Shown here piece after piece: positions 15,572-23,385 of a stretch of 23,385 nt of DNA; the first letter of the stretch is position 1, and the number at the start of each line of letters is the position of its first letter. The stretch lies in NCBI GenBank assembly GCA_029856615.1, contig JAHKLF010000004.1, forward strand, positions 1 to 23,385. The letters are read 5' to 3'. The position numbers and the translations under genes were made by a program. This DNA is from Candidatus Njordarchaeota archaeon. GTDB taxonomy: Archaea; Asgardarchaeota; Njordarchaeia; Njordarchaeales; Njordarchaeaceae. The notes under the pieces are model-generated. The model was not told the origin of the DNA. It saw nothing but the letters and a program-made list of their open reading frames with translations, and made no database searches.

Positions 15572-17557
15572 ATGTCAATTGAAAAAATTAAGAAGATCTG
15601 TGTTCTTGGCGCTGGAACAATGGGTCATGGAATAGCACAATTATTCGCAATGAGTGGTTATGAGGTATGGATGCGAGATATTGAACAAGGCATACTAGAC
15701 AATGCGATTAAGCGTATTACATGGAGTCTAAAGAAACTTCATGAAAAAGGTAGGCTAAAAGAAACACCAGAACAAATCTTGTCTAGAATACACCCCACGC
15801 TTAGCATGGAGGAAGCATGTAAAGAGGCTGATTTCATAATAGAAGTAGTGCCGGAGATTCTGGATCTCAAGAAGAAAGTATTCTCTGAAGCGGACAAATT
15901 GGCTCCTTTGCATGCAATAATAGCAACTAATACCAGTTCTCTTCCCATAACCGAGATAGCTGAAGCGACAAATAGACCCGAGAAAGTAATTGGAATGCAT
16001 TTCTTTAACCCACCTGTAATAATGAAACTTGTTGAAGTAATAAAAGGCCAAAAAACAGCAGATGAAGTTGTGAAAGTAACAATAGAATTAGCTAAAAAAC
16101 TGGGAAAAGAACCAGTCTTAGTTAAGAAGGACTCCCCTGGATTCATTGTTAACAGAATCTTAGGGGCTATTATCCATGAAGCGATATGGGCTATAGAGCG
16201 TGGAGAGTATTCTATCGAGGAGATAGATTCTGCCACACGATTTAAAGCGAATATGCCCATGGGAGTATTCGAGTTAATAGATTTCATAGGTATTGATGTG
16301 ACATATCACATGATGAAAGCCATGATGGAACGGGGAGTTAAATTCGTTATTCCAAAGTCATTTGAGGATAAAGCAAAATCTAATGAGCTAGGTGTTAAAT
16401 CTGGCAAAGGTTACTATATGTATCCTGCGCCAGGGAAATACATGAAACCAAGTATAAGCGCAAAAGCTGGTAGTAAGGTGGACATAATTAAGCTTCTCTC
16501 GCCAGCAGTTAATGAAGCAGCAAAATTACTCGATGATGATGTAGCATCGTTAGAGGATATTGATAAAGCTGTAAAACTAGGACTGAACTTCCCTAACGGA
16601 ATCTTTGAGATGGCTGATTTATTCGGCTTAGACCTCGTTGTTAACTCATTAAACAAACTCAAAAGCGAGAGGGGATTTAATCTCTATGAATCAGCGCAGA
16701 TCTTAGCAAAAATGGTTCAAGAGGGACATTTGGGTAGAAAGACAGGTAAAGGATTCTATGAGTATAAAATTGAGGAGAAGGTTTTAGACACAATAAAAGT
16801 TCGCTATGAACTCCCAATAGCATGGGTAATCCTAAATAGACCCGACAAATTAAACGCATTAAATAACAAAATGTTAGATGAATTAGAAGCTACTTTCAAA
16901 GAATTAGACCGAGATGAACGGGTAAGAGTCATAATCTTAATGGGCGAGGGGAAAGCTTTTTGTGCTGGCGCCGATGTAAAAGCGTTTGAAAACATGACGG
17001 GTGTTGATGCATTCAAGTTTTCTAGGAGGATTCAGGAAGTTTTTGAGGCAATAGAGAAGACATCAAAACCGGTTATAGCGGCAGTTCATGGTTATGCTCT
17101 AGGAGGGGGTCTAGAACTAGCTATGGCGTGTGATATAAGAATATTTGCTGAAAGCGCATTAGTAGGTCAACCAGAAATCAACCTAGGGATAATACCAGGT
17201 GCAGCTGGGACTCAAAAGTTAGCGAGATTAATTGGAGTAGGAAAAGCTAAAGAATTAATTTTCTTGGGGGATATGATTCCGGCAGATGAAGCGGAGAGAT
17301 TAGGGTTAGCAAATAAAGTTGTATTAACATCGGAACTTGAATTAGAAGCGAGGAAAATGGGATTAAGAATCGCAGAGAAGCCAGCATTAACCTTAATGAT
17401 TGCAAAATATATCATTGATTACGGTAAAGATGTTGCTGAGGCTATCGGAAAAGCATTAGAAGCCCTAGGTTTTGGTTTAGCCAGAAGTACGGAAGACGCA
17501 ACAGAGGGAATAAAGGCTTTTCTTGAGAAGAGAAAGCCGAAATTCACGGGTAAATGA
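15572..17557 (+). CDS. Fused 3-hydroxyacyl-CoA dehydrogenase / enoyl-CoA hydratase
   Basis: A 661-residue two-enzyme fusion of the archaeal beta-oxidation type, with the dehydrogenase first. Residues 8-180 are the NAD-binding Rossmann domain (CVLGAGTMGHGIAQLFAMSGYEV). ATNTSSLPITEIA and IGMHFFNPP with the catalytic histidine follow, then DSPGFIVNRI. Two copies of the C-terminal helical domain come next (NMPMGVFELIDFIG and NFPNGIFEMADLFG). From about 405 to the end is a crotonase domain with CAGADVKAF (oxyanion hole), ALGGGLELAMACD (catalytic Glu) and GQPEINLGIIPGAAGTQ (second Glu). Both active sites are intact, so it hydrates enoyl-CoA and oxidises the 3-hydroxyacyl-CoA. A GGAGGG site 6 bases upstream fixes the start. 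The thiolase step is not in the window. Confidence 0.96.
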   Translation: MSIEKIKKICVLGAGTMGHGIAQLFAMSGYEVWMRDIEQGILDNAIKRITWSLKKLHEKGRLKETPEQILSRIHPTLSMEEACKEADFIIEVVPEILDLKKKVFSEADKLAPLHAIIATNTSSLPITEIAEATNRPEKVIGMHFFNPPVIMKLVEVIKGQKTADEVVKVTIELAKKLGKEPVLVKKDSPGFIVNRILGAIIHEAIWAIERGEYSIEEIDSATRFKANMPMGVFELIDFIGIDVTYHMMKAMMERGVKFVIPKSFEDKAKSNELGVKSGKGYYMYPAPGKYMKPSISAKAGSKVDIIKLLSPAVNEAAKLLDDDVASLEDIDKAVKLGLNFPNGIFEMADLFGLDLVVNSLNKLKSERGFNLYESAQILAKMVQEGHLGRKTGKGFYEYKIEEKVLDTIKVRYELPIAWVILNRPDKLNALNNKMLDELEATFKELDRDERVRVIILMGEGKAFCAGADVKAFENMTGVDAFKFSRRIQEVFEAIEKTSKPVIAAVHGYALGGGLELAMACDIRIFAESALVGQPEINLGIIPGAAGTQKLARLIGVGKAKELIFLGDMIPADEAERLGLANKVVLTSELELEARKMGLRIAEKPALTLMIAKYIIDYGKDVAEAIGKALEALGFGLARSTEDATEGIKAFLEKRKPKFTGK

Positions 17558-17558
17558 A

Positions 17559-17663
17559 TTAGTAGTTGGAATTCTTTTCAGAAGTTTTATATTTTTTAAT
17601 TTTTTCCGGAAAGAATATAGCAGCAATTACTGAGAAGTCGATTACGATACTATTATTTCTCAT
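17559..17663 (-). pseudogene. Truncated vapC-like PIN-domain toxin
   Basis: A 34-residue frame beginning 15 bases after the antitoxin stop, with a good AGAGGA ribosome site. It reads MRNNSIVIDFSVIAAIFFPEK, which is the usual first strand and helix of a VapC PIN domain including the first catalytic Asp (Asp9), then loses similarity and stops. A VapC has about 125-145 residues and three or four acidic residues; the rest is absent. Its stop is one base from the end of the beta-oxidation fusion gene, so the missing part has been deleted, not moved nearby. Too short to act as an RNase. A search would be needed to rule out a coincidental match. Confidence 0.6.
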
Positions 17664-17678
17664 TTCTATCCTCTCGAA

Positions 17679-17876
17679 TTACTTCTGCATGCGTAACTGG
17701 TAACATTGGTAACTTATTTCTTTAAAATCCTGCGTTTTTAGGTACTGCTCCTTTGGGTATCTAAAGCGTATTCTAGCTCTTATAAATTCCTCAATTTCTC
17801 TTCGCCAATCGATTTTAACCGATTGCATTGCTCTCTTCAACTCTTTGCTAATTCTAATACTCAATACTCCAGACAT
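17679..17876 (-). CDS. Ribbon-helix-helix antitoxin-like protein (VapB type)
   Basis: A 65-residue protein from the ATG at 17876; an in-frame GTG at 17885 adds three residues. It starts SGVLSIRISKELKRAMQSVKIDWRREIEEFIRARIRF, the usual archaeal VapB pattern: a DNA-binding ribbon (LSIRIS), a helix, then the IDW-x-EIEEFI helix. The C-terminal 25 residues should be the toxin-neutralising tail. It binds its own promoter in complete modules. The toxin gene that follows at 17663 is truncated, so this is an orphan antitoxin now. An AAAGTATACTAAT box lies about 40 bases upstream. Confidence 0.75.
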   Translation of the reverse strand: MSGVLSIRISKELKRAMQSVKIDWRREIEEFIRARIRFRYPKEQYLKTQDFKEISYQCYQLRMQK

Positions 17877-17924
17877 AACGGACACGTATACAGAATTATC
17901 GTATGCAATAAAGTATACTAATAT

Positions 17925-19109
17925 TCAAATTATCAGCGTTACTACAAAGATCATACTTATCGCTATGAAATCGGACGTAGCAGTTATTATAGGTATAGAA
18001 ACATTGTCGGGGTCAATTCCATACTTAAATGACCCGAAAGAGATTAAAAGAGCTAAAAATGACATTAAAGCTATTCCAAATAAGCCAGATATGAGAAAGA
18101 TGAGGAATAGATAAAAAATATCGTAAAAGGAGGATGAAGTAATGGCGACGCCTAAGGAAGCATATATGCCACAAAATAAGATATAAGGAGCTATGACTAG
18201 AGAAAAACTATGTGGAAAAGTTTCAATTATGCTACATAAAACGGATTCTTTGAATTCACCTAAATGTAATTTTGTAGTCGTAGTAGACGCAATTATCGAT
18301 CCTATATCTCCTATCGCTGTCATTACTGCAGGAATTGCCATCAATATTCCGGGATACATTAGTATTCTATCATATAAACAAGCTAAAATTAAGCCTGAGG
18401 CGCTTGAGAATAAAAGAGAATATAATACCCCAACGTAGGATTCCTTGAATGTTTTTTTGAAGAAAGGTTTTTTGCCATGTCTTATAAGTATTGCTGTTGT
18501 TAAAATAAATATAACTAAGCAGAATATAGAACCCCTAAAGATCGTTGCGTGAGGGTTCCACGGTTCTAAGATGATTGTTGATATTAAAAGCACTATTGAG
18601 GCGAAAACGTCATTAACTGATGACATTGTTGGATACACTATAAGATCTGGATCTAATCCGTACTGAAAAGTCTTAAAACCAATAAGGCTCGTTAACAAGA
18701 TTGAGAACACAGTAGTTAAGGCAAAAGTAAAGATTATGAAAAAAAGAGCCGCGATGCATAATAATAGTTCATATAAATATAAACCCACAATGATAGAGGC
18801 CATAATACCATTAATAATACTCAAAGATATGATTGCAGAAAGGAGGGTGTAGTATTCATCAGTATTATTCCAGAAATCGGGTTTAATTATCCCTAAATGC
18901 AGAGATGTAGTCAGTGTTCCAGAAAAAGTTCCATTTATAGCACCTCGCACAGTAAGAAGAATAGGGAAAATCATTAAAACCCATTTGGCTCCCCGAAGAT
19001 AGGGTAACATCAACACTGCAGTGAATCCGGCTACAATGTCTATCAATGAAGTGGATAATGCTAGAGTTACGCTTAATACATCTCTTATATACTCGCGAAT
19101 ATCGATCAT
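17925..19109 (-). CDS. MgtE/SLC41-type divalent-cation transporter with an internal repeat
   Basis: A 394-residue, roughly ten-helix inner-membrane protein. It holds two copies of the MgtE membrane domain. Repeat one has RGAINGTFSGTLTTSLHLG near residue 55 and GLDPDLIVYPTMSSVNDVFAS near 150. Repeat two has AVMTAIGDIGSIIASTTTTKLHLGEF near 260 and GIDPDNVSIPIITATSDFIA near 365. The paired GxxSG...T-xLHLG and DPD..PxxxxxxD elements line the Mg2+ path in the MgtE fold. Unlike bacterial MgtE there is no cytosolic N or CBS domain, so it resembles the two-repeat SLC41 layout. The start follows GGGGAGG three bases before the ATG, close but usable. It is likely a Mg2+ or other divalent-metal transporter. 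It may share a transcript with the antitoxin gene 48 bases downstream. Confidence 0.85.
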   Translation of the reverse strand: MIDIREYIRDVLSVTLALSTSLIDIVAGFTAVLMLPYLRGAKWVLMIFPILLTVRGAINGTFSGTLTTSLHLGIIKPDFWNNTDEYYTLLSAIISLSIINGIMASIIVGLYLYELLLCIAALFFIIFTFALTTVFSILLTSLIGFKTFQYGLDPDLIVYPTMSSVNDVFASIVLLISTIILEPWNPHATIFRGSIFCLVIFILTTAILIRHGKKPFFKKTFKESYVGVLYSLLFSSASGLILACLYDRILMYPGILMAIPAVMTAIGDIGSIIASTTTTKLHLGEFKESVLCSIIETFPHSFSLVIAPYILFCGIYASLGVAITSSSFYDIFYLFLIFLISGLFGIALMSFLALLISFGSFKYGIDPDNVSIPIITATSDFIAISMIFVVTLII

Positions 19110-19347
19110 TGTCCTCCCCTATGATAACAGCTTCACGCCAACGTGGAGGTTCGTCGTCTGTTGTATTCATGCGCTACCCATTTAGTTCATTCGAAGACGA
19201 TGGATACAACATATTTTACGTGAACATGATTATAAAATATTTACTGTGCGACCACAAAAACATCTTTAACTAAACTTAAGAAGAGAGCTAATAATCATAT
19301 TTTGCTATGATAGAGAAATAGAAATAGATAGAATGGAGTTTCTGATA

Positions 19348-20217
19348 TTACTTCCATCCTTTGCTTATGTATTCTGCCAATGTGGGGCCTACTTCTACGA
19401 TACCAGTTTCTGTAATCCGCATGACATGAGTGTTAGAATCATGACCGGATAACCGACATCCATCGATTCTTAATGTACGTAATACGTTTCCGAGAGGCAA
19501 TCTAAATGTCTCTGTTTCCCATTTGTGCGTAATAAGCTTCTTAGATAAGACAATTGTTCCATCTACGATATGAGACACAGCGAGCCCGCCAGCTGCTTCA
19601 GCACTTTCTTCTTCGTGTGACGATCTCTTCTGAGAGATAAATAATGCGGTTACTCGTAGATTTTTCATGGTGTTAAATAGAACCCTAACAATTTTACGAG
19701 CCATTACTTCCATGTGTTCAAATAAACCGGTAATAGAATCAATAACAACATTCTTGGCAGGTTTTGGTTTAAATATTTTCATCGCATCCGAGATAGTTCT
19801 TGATAGTTCTTTTACATTTTCTCGCAATGTATCATTACTAGCTACATCAATAATCGCAATACGATCCTCGATTTCTAGCCAGTCGATCCCCAATCCCTTA
19901 GCTCTCAGTTCCAGACCACGAGCGATATATTCAGCTGGGCTCTCAACAGTTACGAATATAACGGGCCATCCTTCAGCAGCTTGTGTCACAGCAAACTGTT
20001 CTGCCATCAGGCTTTTTCCAGTATCTGGAAGCCCCGTAATATTCATAACACTACCGAAGGGATATCCGCCTAAGGGTTTCTTAATAATTTCCCCAGTAGA
20101 TTCATTTATTTCGGTTATCCAAAAGAGCTCGTCTAAACCTGGAACACCGGTCTTTACGCCAAATAATTTAGGAGCGCGTTTGATTGCTTCACTAGCTAAT
20201 ATCACGTTAGTTCCCAA
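19348..20217 (-). CDS. KaiC-like RecA-superfamily ATPase (single domain)
   Basis: A 289-residue protein with one KaiC/RadA-type ATPase domain. It begins LFGVKTGVPGLDELFW, then a Walker A GLPDTGKS, a segment VIFVTVESPAEYIARG (the KaiC-type stretch after strand 2), and Walker B-like NVVIDSITG. It ends after a beta-rich RLPLGNVLRTLRIDG. I chose the TTG at 20217 because GGAGGTG lies 8 bases before it; the frame is open to an ATG at 20274, which has no such site. Archaeal single-domain KaiC-like proteins are widespread and mostly uncharacterised, with signalling and motility roles proposed. The gene stands alone and diverges from the ABC transporter pair. Confidence 0.85.
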   Translation of the reverse strand: MGTNVILASEAIKRAPKLFGVKTGVPGLDELFWITEINESTGEIIKKPLGGYPFGSVMNITGLPDTGKSLMAEQFAVTQAAEGWPVIFVTVESPAEYIARGLELRAKGLGIDWLEIEDRIAIIDVASNDTLRENVKELSRTISDAMKIFKPKPAKNVVIDSITGLFEHMEVMARKIVRVLFNTMKNLRVTALFISQKRSSHEEESAEAAGGLAVSHIVDGTIVLSKKLITHKWETETFRLPLGNVLRTLRIDGCRLSGHDSNTHVMRITETGIVEVGPTLAEYISKGWK

Positions 20218-20435
20218 TGCATTAACACCTCCAAAAAAGACTAAGTGGATCACGTAATATCTTCGATGATACATTATATGAAAAATTACGTAGTATAATT
20301 TTGAGTCATTTTACATTATAACACGAGTAGTAATGCAAATATAACAATATGGTATAAGAAGTAATGGATCATGAGGCCAAAGGCCAATGGCTCTAAGAAT
20401 TATTCTTGTAAGATAAAGCACGTGAAAACAGCATC

Positions 20436-20443
20436 TTTAAAAA
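20436..20443 (+). promoter_or_regulatory. TATA-like box for the ABC transporter operon
   Basis: TTTAAAAA would place transcription start near 20462. That is downstream of the ATG at 20445, which is one reason to prefer the TTG start at 20499. Confidence 0.3.
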
Positions 20444-20498
20444 GATGGGTATTCTAATAATAACTGAAAGCTTCATCTATGAGAAAAAGGGGGCAGAA

Positions 20499-21266
20499 TT
20501 GGCTATCATCTTTAATGATGTCACAAAGATATATGATAGCAAGATTGCATTACAAAATTTTAGTATGAGGGTAAACCCGGGGGAAATTGTCGGATTATTA
20601 GGACCAAATGGTAGCGGGAAAACCACAGCGCTAAGAATAGCGGTAGGGCTGCTGAAACCCAGCAAAGGGGATGTAATTATTATGGGGCATAGCATTACTC
20701 ATAATCCTGAAGAGGCTAAGAAATATATCGGTTATGTCCCCGATGAGCCTCCACTATATGAGAATCTTGCGGGTATTGAGTATTTACAATTAATATTAGA
20801 GTTATGGGGTTATGATATTGCGGATAAGATGAACGAAATTGACGAGCTTGCGCGTATACTGGATATGCAATTAGAATTAAATGATTTAATCTCGTCTTAT
20901 TCTGCTGGAATGCGTAGAAAAATAGCGTTAATGGCCGCTCTAATCCATGATCCAAAAGTCTTAATTATAGATGAGATCACAGCCAACTTGGATCCAAAGG
21001 CTTTAGCTTCTCTTGCAATTTTATTGCGTGGATTAAAAGAGCACAATGTAGCTATCTTAATCAGTACGCATATCCTCGAGATCGCAGAAGAATTGTCAGA
21101 CCGTGTAGTCATTTTACATGCTGGAGAAATTATTTGGACAGGGAATCCCAAGGAGTTTCGCAAGGAAGTAAGTGAGTCTAAGCGTTTAGAGGATATATTC
21201 TTTGAGCTAACGGGAGGGCCCGAAGTAGAACAAATAATCAATTATCTAAGGAGGTATACTAAGTGA
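20499..21266 (+). CDS. ABC transporter ATP-binding protein
   Basis: About 255 residues from the TTG at 20499; the frame is open to an ATG at 20445, but the extra 18 residues are not family-like and that ATG lies within a TATA-like element's expected upstream side. The protein starts LAIIFNDVTKIYDSKIALQ, as export-type ABC ATPases do. It has Walker A GPNGSGKT, a Q-loop-region PDEPPLYENL, a signature SAGMRRK (in place of SGGQ), Walker B VLIIDEI with the catalytic Glu, a D-loop NLDP and the switch histidine in LISTHIL. It powers the membrane partner encoded next, whose GTG overlaps this stop by four bases, so the two are translationally coupled. The substrate is unknown. Confidence 0.92.
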   Translation: MAIIFNDVTKIYDSKIALQNFSMRVNPGEIVGLLGPNGSGKTTALRIAVGLLKPSKGDVIIMGHSITHNPEEAKKYIGYVPDEPPLYENLAGIEYLQLILELWGYDIADKMNEIDELARILDMQLELNDLISSYSAGMRRKIALMAALIHDPKVLIIDEITANLDPKALASLAILLRGLKEHNVAILISTHILEIAEELSDRVVILHAGEIIWTGNPKEFRKEVSESKRLEDIFFELTGGPEVEQIINYLRRYTK

Positions 21267-22855
21267 TTATTCGAATTATTTTAAAGTATGAGCTAAAGTG
21301 TTTTATTAATTATCTAAATCAAAAGAAATCCAGAATAATCGGATTAATCATAGGTGTATTATTAGAATTATTATTCCTAGTGATCCTTTTCTTTGTCATT
21401 CCTCCAGTTAGTGTGAGGAATCTTATTTATGGGTATAGAAGTATCATTGCGGATTCTCTTTCAACAATTGGACTTTTTATTGCCTTTTTTTCAGTGTCGG
21501 GAGGCGCATCACTAGTCACAACTGTTAGAAGAGGGTTGCGTAGGCAATTAGAAGCATTATTATTGGCTCCGACGAATCCGATGAGTATCTTCTTTGTGTA
21601 CCTTATTATTCAATCGCTAATTGTATCATCGATAATTATCGAAATTCTTTTACCAATATTGATTTGGATTTTGATCGCAGCTGGATTTAGCATCATCACA
21701 GTTGGGATTTTTTCTCTTCTTCTTATATTTATGATATTTGCTTTTTCATTGATCGGAGCAATTTTAGGTATCGCATATATAAGATTCGGTGTGAAAAGAA
21801 GGATGAAATTAGCGATCGCTTCAATGGTTTTCTTAGCCTTATTTTATTTCATGTATTTTGGGGCTTTAGCAAATAATGATATGAGTTCAAGCACTATAAC
21901 TATAGTGCTTAGAGTCTTAGCAAGCGATGTTTCGCCATTTAAATGGATTGCATCCCCTCTTTACTATGAATTAAACAGAAGTTGGTTATACGTAATAGAG
22001 TTTTTCCTTGCATGCGGGTTCTTAGTCATTATAACTTATATTCCATTAAAGATGATTGTAAACAAATATTTAGAAGGCAAGCTAAGACCGCCAGTAGAGA
22101 GAATAGAATTCACCATAAGGAGGGGTATTATAGATTTTCTGTTTGAGCAGCCACTCCGAGGCTTAATTAGAAAGGAAATAAAAATAATAAAGAGGGATCC
22201 GAATCTCTTAGTATCGCTTCTTACTCCAATAATAATTGGAATTGTCATCATTGCAGCCATAGCATTTTCTTCACAGGAACCAAGTTATCAAATGGGAAGA
22301 ATGATGTACATGATTCTTTTACCCATATTAATATTAGCTTCGATAACCCCAATGACTTATATTCCAGTTTCTGTAGCAACCGAGAAGGAGAGACTTGCAA
22401 TTTACTTTGCTTCTCCAATAATGATCAGAGATTTTTTGCTAGCAAAATTCATTGTTCCTTATATTTTTTCCTTAATTTATGGCATATCAATTAGTTGCTT
22501 CCTAAGTATTATTATAGGATCTGATTTTCTTATGCTTTTAATCGTAGTTTTTATACTTGTGGGAGTAATTAACATTACTTCGGGAATAGGTACCGTAATA
22601 GCTGGTAAATGGATAAACTTTAAAGCGCCAAATCCTAGAAAAGCGTTGACCCTCGAGGGCTCTCTTGTTGTATTTGTTACAATATTCATAATAAGCTTTA
22701 TTATTCCATTAACAATGATTTTAATGATATTCCTACCAACTGTAATAATCCTGAGCGCCATTATAGTATTCGTGATAAGTTTTCTCATCATGCTAAAATT
22801 GGTAGATATGGGGGCTGAGAACCTTAAAAAGCTCGAAATTACTGATTATTTCTGA
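21263..22855 (+). CDS. ABC transporter permease (ABC-2-type exporter, two similar halves)
   Basis: A 530-residue membrane protein with about twelve predicted helices in two halves, roughly residues 1-260 and 285-530, joined by a charged cytoplasmic stretch (KYLEGKLRPPVERIEF... then RGLIRKEIKIIKRDP). The first half begins in the cytoplasm (LKYELKCFINYLNQKKSRI). The second has LVSLLTPIIIGIVI and a later TEKERLAIYFASPI loop like those in ABC-2 exporters. The GTG start overlaps the ATPase stop (GTGA). There is no binding-protein gene, in line with an exporter (antibiotic, lipid or peptide; not decided). The gene ends 208 bp before the convergent fixX; that gap holds only AT-rich sequence with a T-run. 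Confidence 0.85.
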   Translation: MIIRIILKYELKCFINYLNQKKSRIIGLIIGVLLELLFLVILFFVIPPVSVRNLIYGYRSIIADSLSTIGLFIAFFSVSGGASLVTTVRRGLRRQLEALLLAPTNPMSIFFVYLIIQSLIVSSIIIEILLPILIWILIAAGFSIITVGIFSLLLIFMIFAFSLIGAILGIAYIRFGVKRRMKLAIASMVFLALFYFMYFGALANNDMSSSTITIVLRVLASDVSPFKWIASPLYYELNRSWLYVIEFFLACGFLVIITYIPLKMIVNKYLEGKLRPPVERIEFTIRRGIIDFLFEQPLRGLIRKEIKIIKRDPNLLVSLLTPIIIGIVIIAAIAFSSQEPSYQMGRMMYMILLPILILASITPMTYIPVSVATEKERLAIYFASPIMIRDFLLAKFIVPYIFSLIYGISISCFLSIIIGSDFLMLLIVVFILVGVINITSGIGTVIAGKWINFKAPNPRKALTLEGSLVVFVTIFIISFIIPLTMILMIFLPTVIILSAIIVFVISFLIMLKLVDMGAENLKKLEITDYF

Positions 22856-23063
22856 GCTTCGTACTCATACCCATATAAGAGTTTTTTATAATACATTACG
22901 CTATCAGGTTTGTTAAAAAAGTGAAGTGAAATATTTAACCGAATAAAATACCGAAGAATCAAGAATTTTTAGATGTTAATAAATGAGATGGTAGTGAGGT
23001 TTCTTTGTCTTCAGTAGTCATTAATTCTTTCCAATACCATGTTTAATAATTTTTTGGCGAAAT

Positions 23064-23357
23064 TTAACCAAACCTAAATTGTATACCGAAGCCTCCACGC
23101 GGGTGATTCCATTGTATAGCATTATGAGGACAAACAATTCTACATGAACCACATTCTAAACAGCCTTCATAGTTGAATTGGAGTTCTCCATTCTCATCTA
23201 ACGTATAAAGATTTGCGGGACACACATATAGGCAGGGTTTTAGATCGCATTTTTTACACTTGGATGTATCTACAATTATATGGGGTTCTTTGTCCACGTT
23301 GAAGACGTCGAGAGCTAATCTTTCTTCTATGCTTAATATTTTTTCAATCGAGCTCAT
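23064..23357 (-). CDS. fixX: FixX-type ferredoxin-like protein (electron transfer flavoprotein partner)
   Basis: A 97-residue protein with two iron-sulfur-type cysteine groups: CKKCDLKPCLYVCPANLY and CLECGSCRIVCP, then IQWNHPRGGFGIQFRFG. This tail (W..PRGGFGI..RFG) is the hallmark of FixX and of the ferredoxin domain of ETF:quinone oxidoreductases. It works with FixC to move electrons from an ETF (FixAB) to quinone or by bifurcation. The ATG overlaps the stop of the upstream fixC-like gene by ATGA. No fixA or fixB is inside the window; they would lie to the right. It fits the beta-oxidation genes at 13633-17557. Confidence 0.92.
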   Translation of the reverse strand: MSSIEKILSIEERLALDVFNVDKEPHIIVDTSKCKKCDLKPCLYVCPANLYTLDENGELQFNYEGCLECGSCRIVCPHNAIQWNHPRGGFGIQFRFG

Positions 23358-23385
23358 AATGATCTCACCGCCCCTATTCCGTCAC
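23354..23385 (-). CDS. fixC: Probable fixC (ETF-quinone oxidoreductase-like flavoprotein), last nine codons only
   Basis: Nine sense codons and a TGA are visible in the frame, reading DGIGAVRSL, and run off the right edge. The TGA shares its first bases with the fixX ATG. The position directly before fixX, with translational overlap, is where fixC lies in fixABCX operons. The identity rests on context; the nine residues are not diagnostic. Confidence 0.5.
   Translation of the reverse strand, partial: DGIGAVRSL

Noticed and set aside
18883..19170. 95-residue minus-strand frame overlapping the start of the MgtE-like gene
   Set aside because: Its first 20 codons could be an N-terminal tail joined by a frameshift, but the MgtE ATG has a GGGGAGG site of its own and the rest is a shadow, so I kept the ATG at 19109.
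19667..20257. 196-residue open frame on the plus strand
   Set aside because: Antisense shadow of the KaiC-like gene, rich in Ser, Ile and Leu as expected for such shadows; no recognisable domain.
1..23385. tRNA genes, CRISPR arrays, insertion sequences and long repeats
   Set aside because: I looked for T-loop-like GGTTCRAAYCC sequences, regularly spaced repeats, transposase motifs and terminal repeats in the intergenic stretches and saw none. A covariance-model or repeat search would be more sensitive.

Overview
The window looks like archaeal chromosome. The evidence is an archaeal/eukaryal-type prolyl-tRNA synthetase, a Thg1-type tRNA guanylyltransferase, a Rab/Ras-like small GTPase, a KaiC-like RecA ATPase, an SLC41/MgtE-type transporter with an internal repeat, a fused 3-hydroxyacyl-CoA dehydrogenase/enoyl-CoA hydratase, AT-rich DNA, TATA-box promoters and GGAGG/GGTGA ribosome sites. 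The mixture suggests a TACK- or Asgard-affiliated thermophile, but the lineage cannot be fixed without a search. No tRNA, rRNA, CRISPR array, transposase or phage gene was seen.

Layout. 1-2542 (+): end of proS, then a Thg1 and small-GTPase pair. 2569-5324 (-): a tight four-gene operon read as Mth938-like protein, Bud32/RIO-like kinase, PP-loop (PAPS reductase-family) enzyme, Lrp/AsnC-like ligand-binding protein. 5481-6129: a decayed region holding the C-terminal remnant of tatC. 6130-9100: DUF72 protein, winged-helix regulator, a broken or split small membrane protein, and a COG1237 metallo-beta-lactamase-fold enzyme. 9108-13518: membrane-anchored M28 peptidase, glycerophosphodiesterase, AmmeMemoRadiSam-type radical SAM enzyme, and a nucleoside diphosphate kinase with an extra C-terminal domain. 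13633-17557: fatty-acid beta-oxidation genes (acyl-CoA dehydrogenase; HADH/ECH fusion) around a small DUF4184-like membrane protein. The fusion gene and the membrane-protein gene diverge from one palindromic TATA box. 17559-17876: a VapB-like antitoxin with a truncated vapC. 17925-22855: MgtE/SLC41 transporter, KaiC-like ATPase and a two-gene ABC exporter. 23064-23385 (-): fixX and the last codons of an apparent fixC.

How the genes fit together. The acyl-CoA dehydrogenase and the fusion protein cover three consecutive beta-oxidation steps (dehydrogenation, hydration, second dehydrogenation). FixC/FixX would give an electron route from the flavoprotein to the quinone or ferredoxin pool. No thiolase is in view. 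The rest is mostly housekeeping. The less ordinary features are three gene relics (tatC, vapC and the split membrane protein), the operon at 2569-5324, the NDPK extension and the bidirectional promoter. I did not find a convincing new defence or mobile system.
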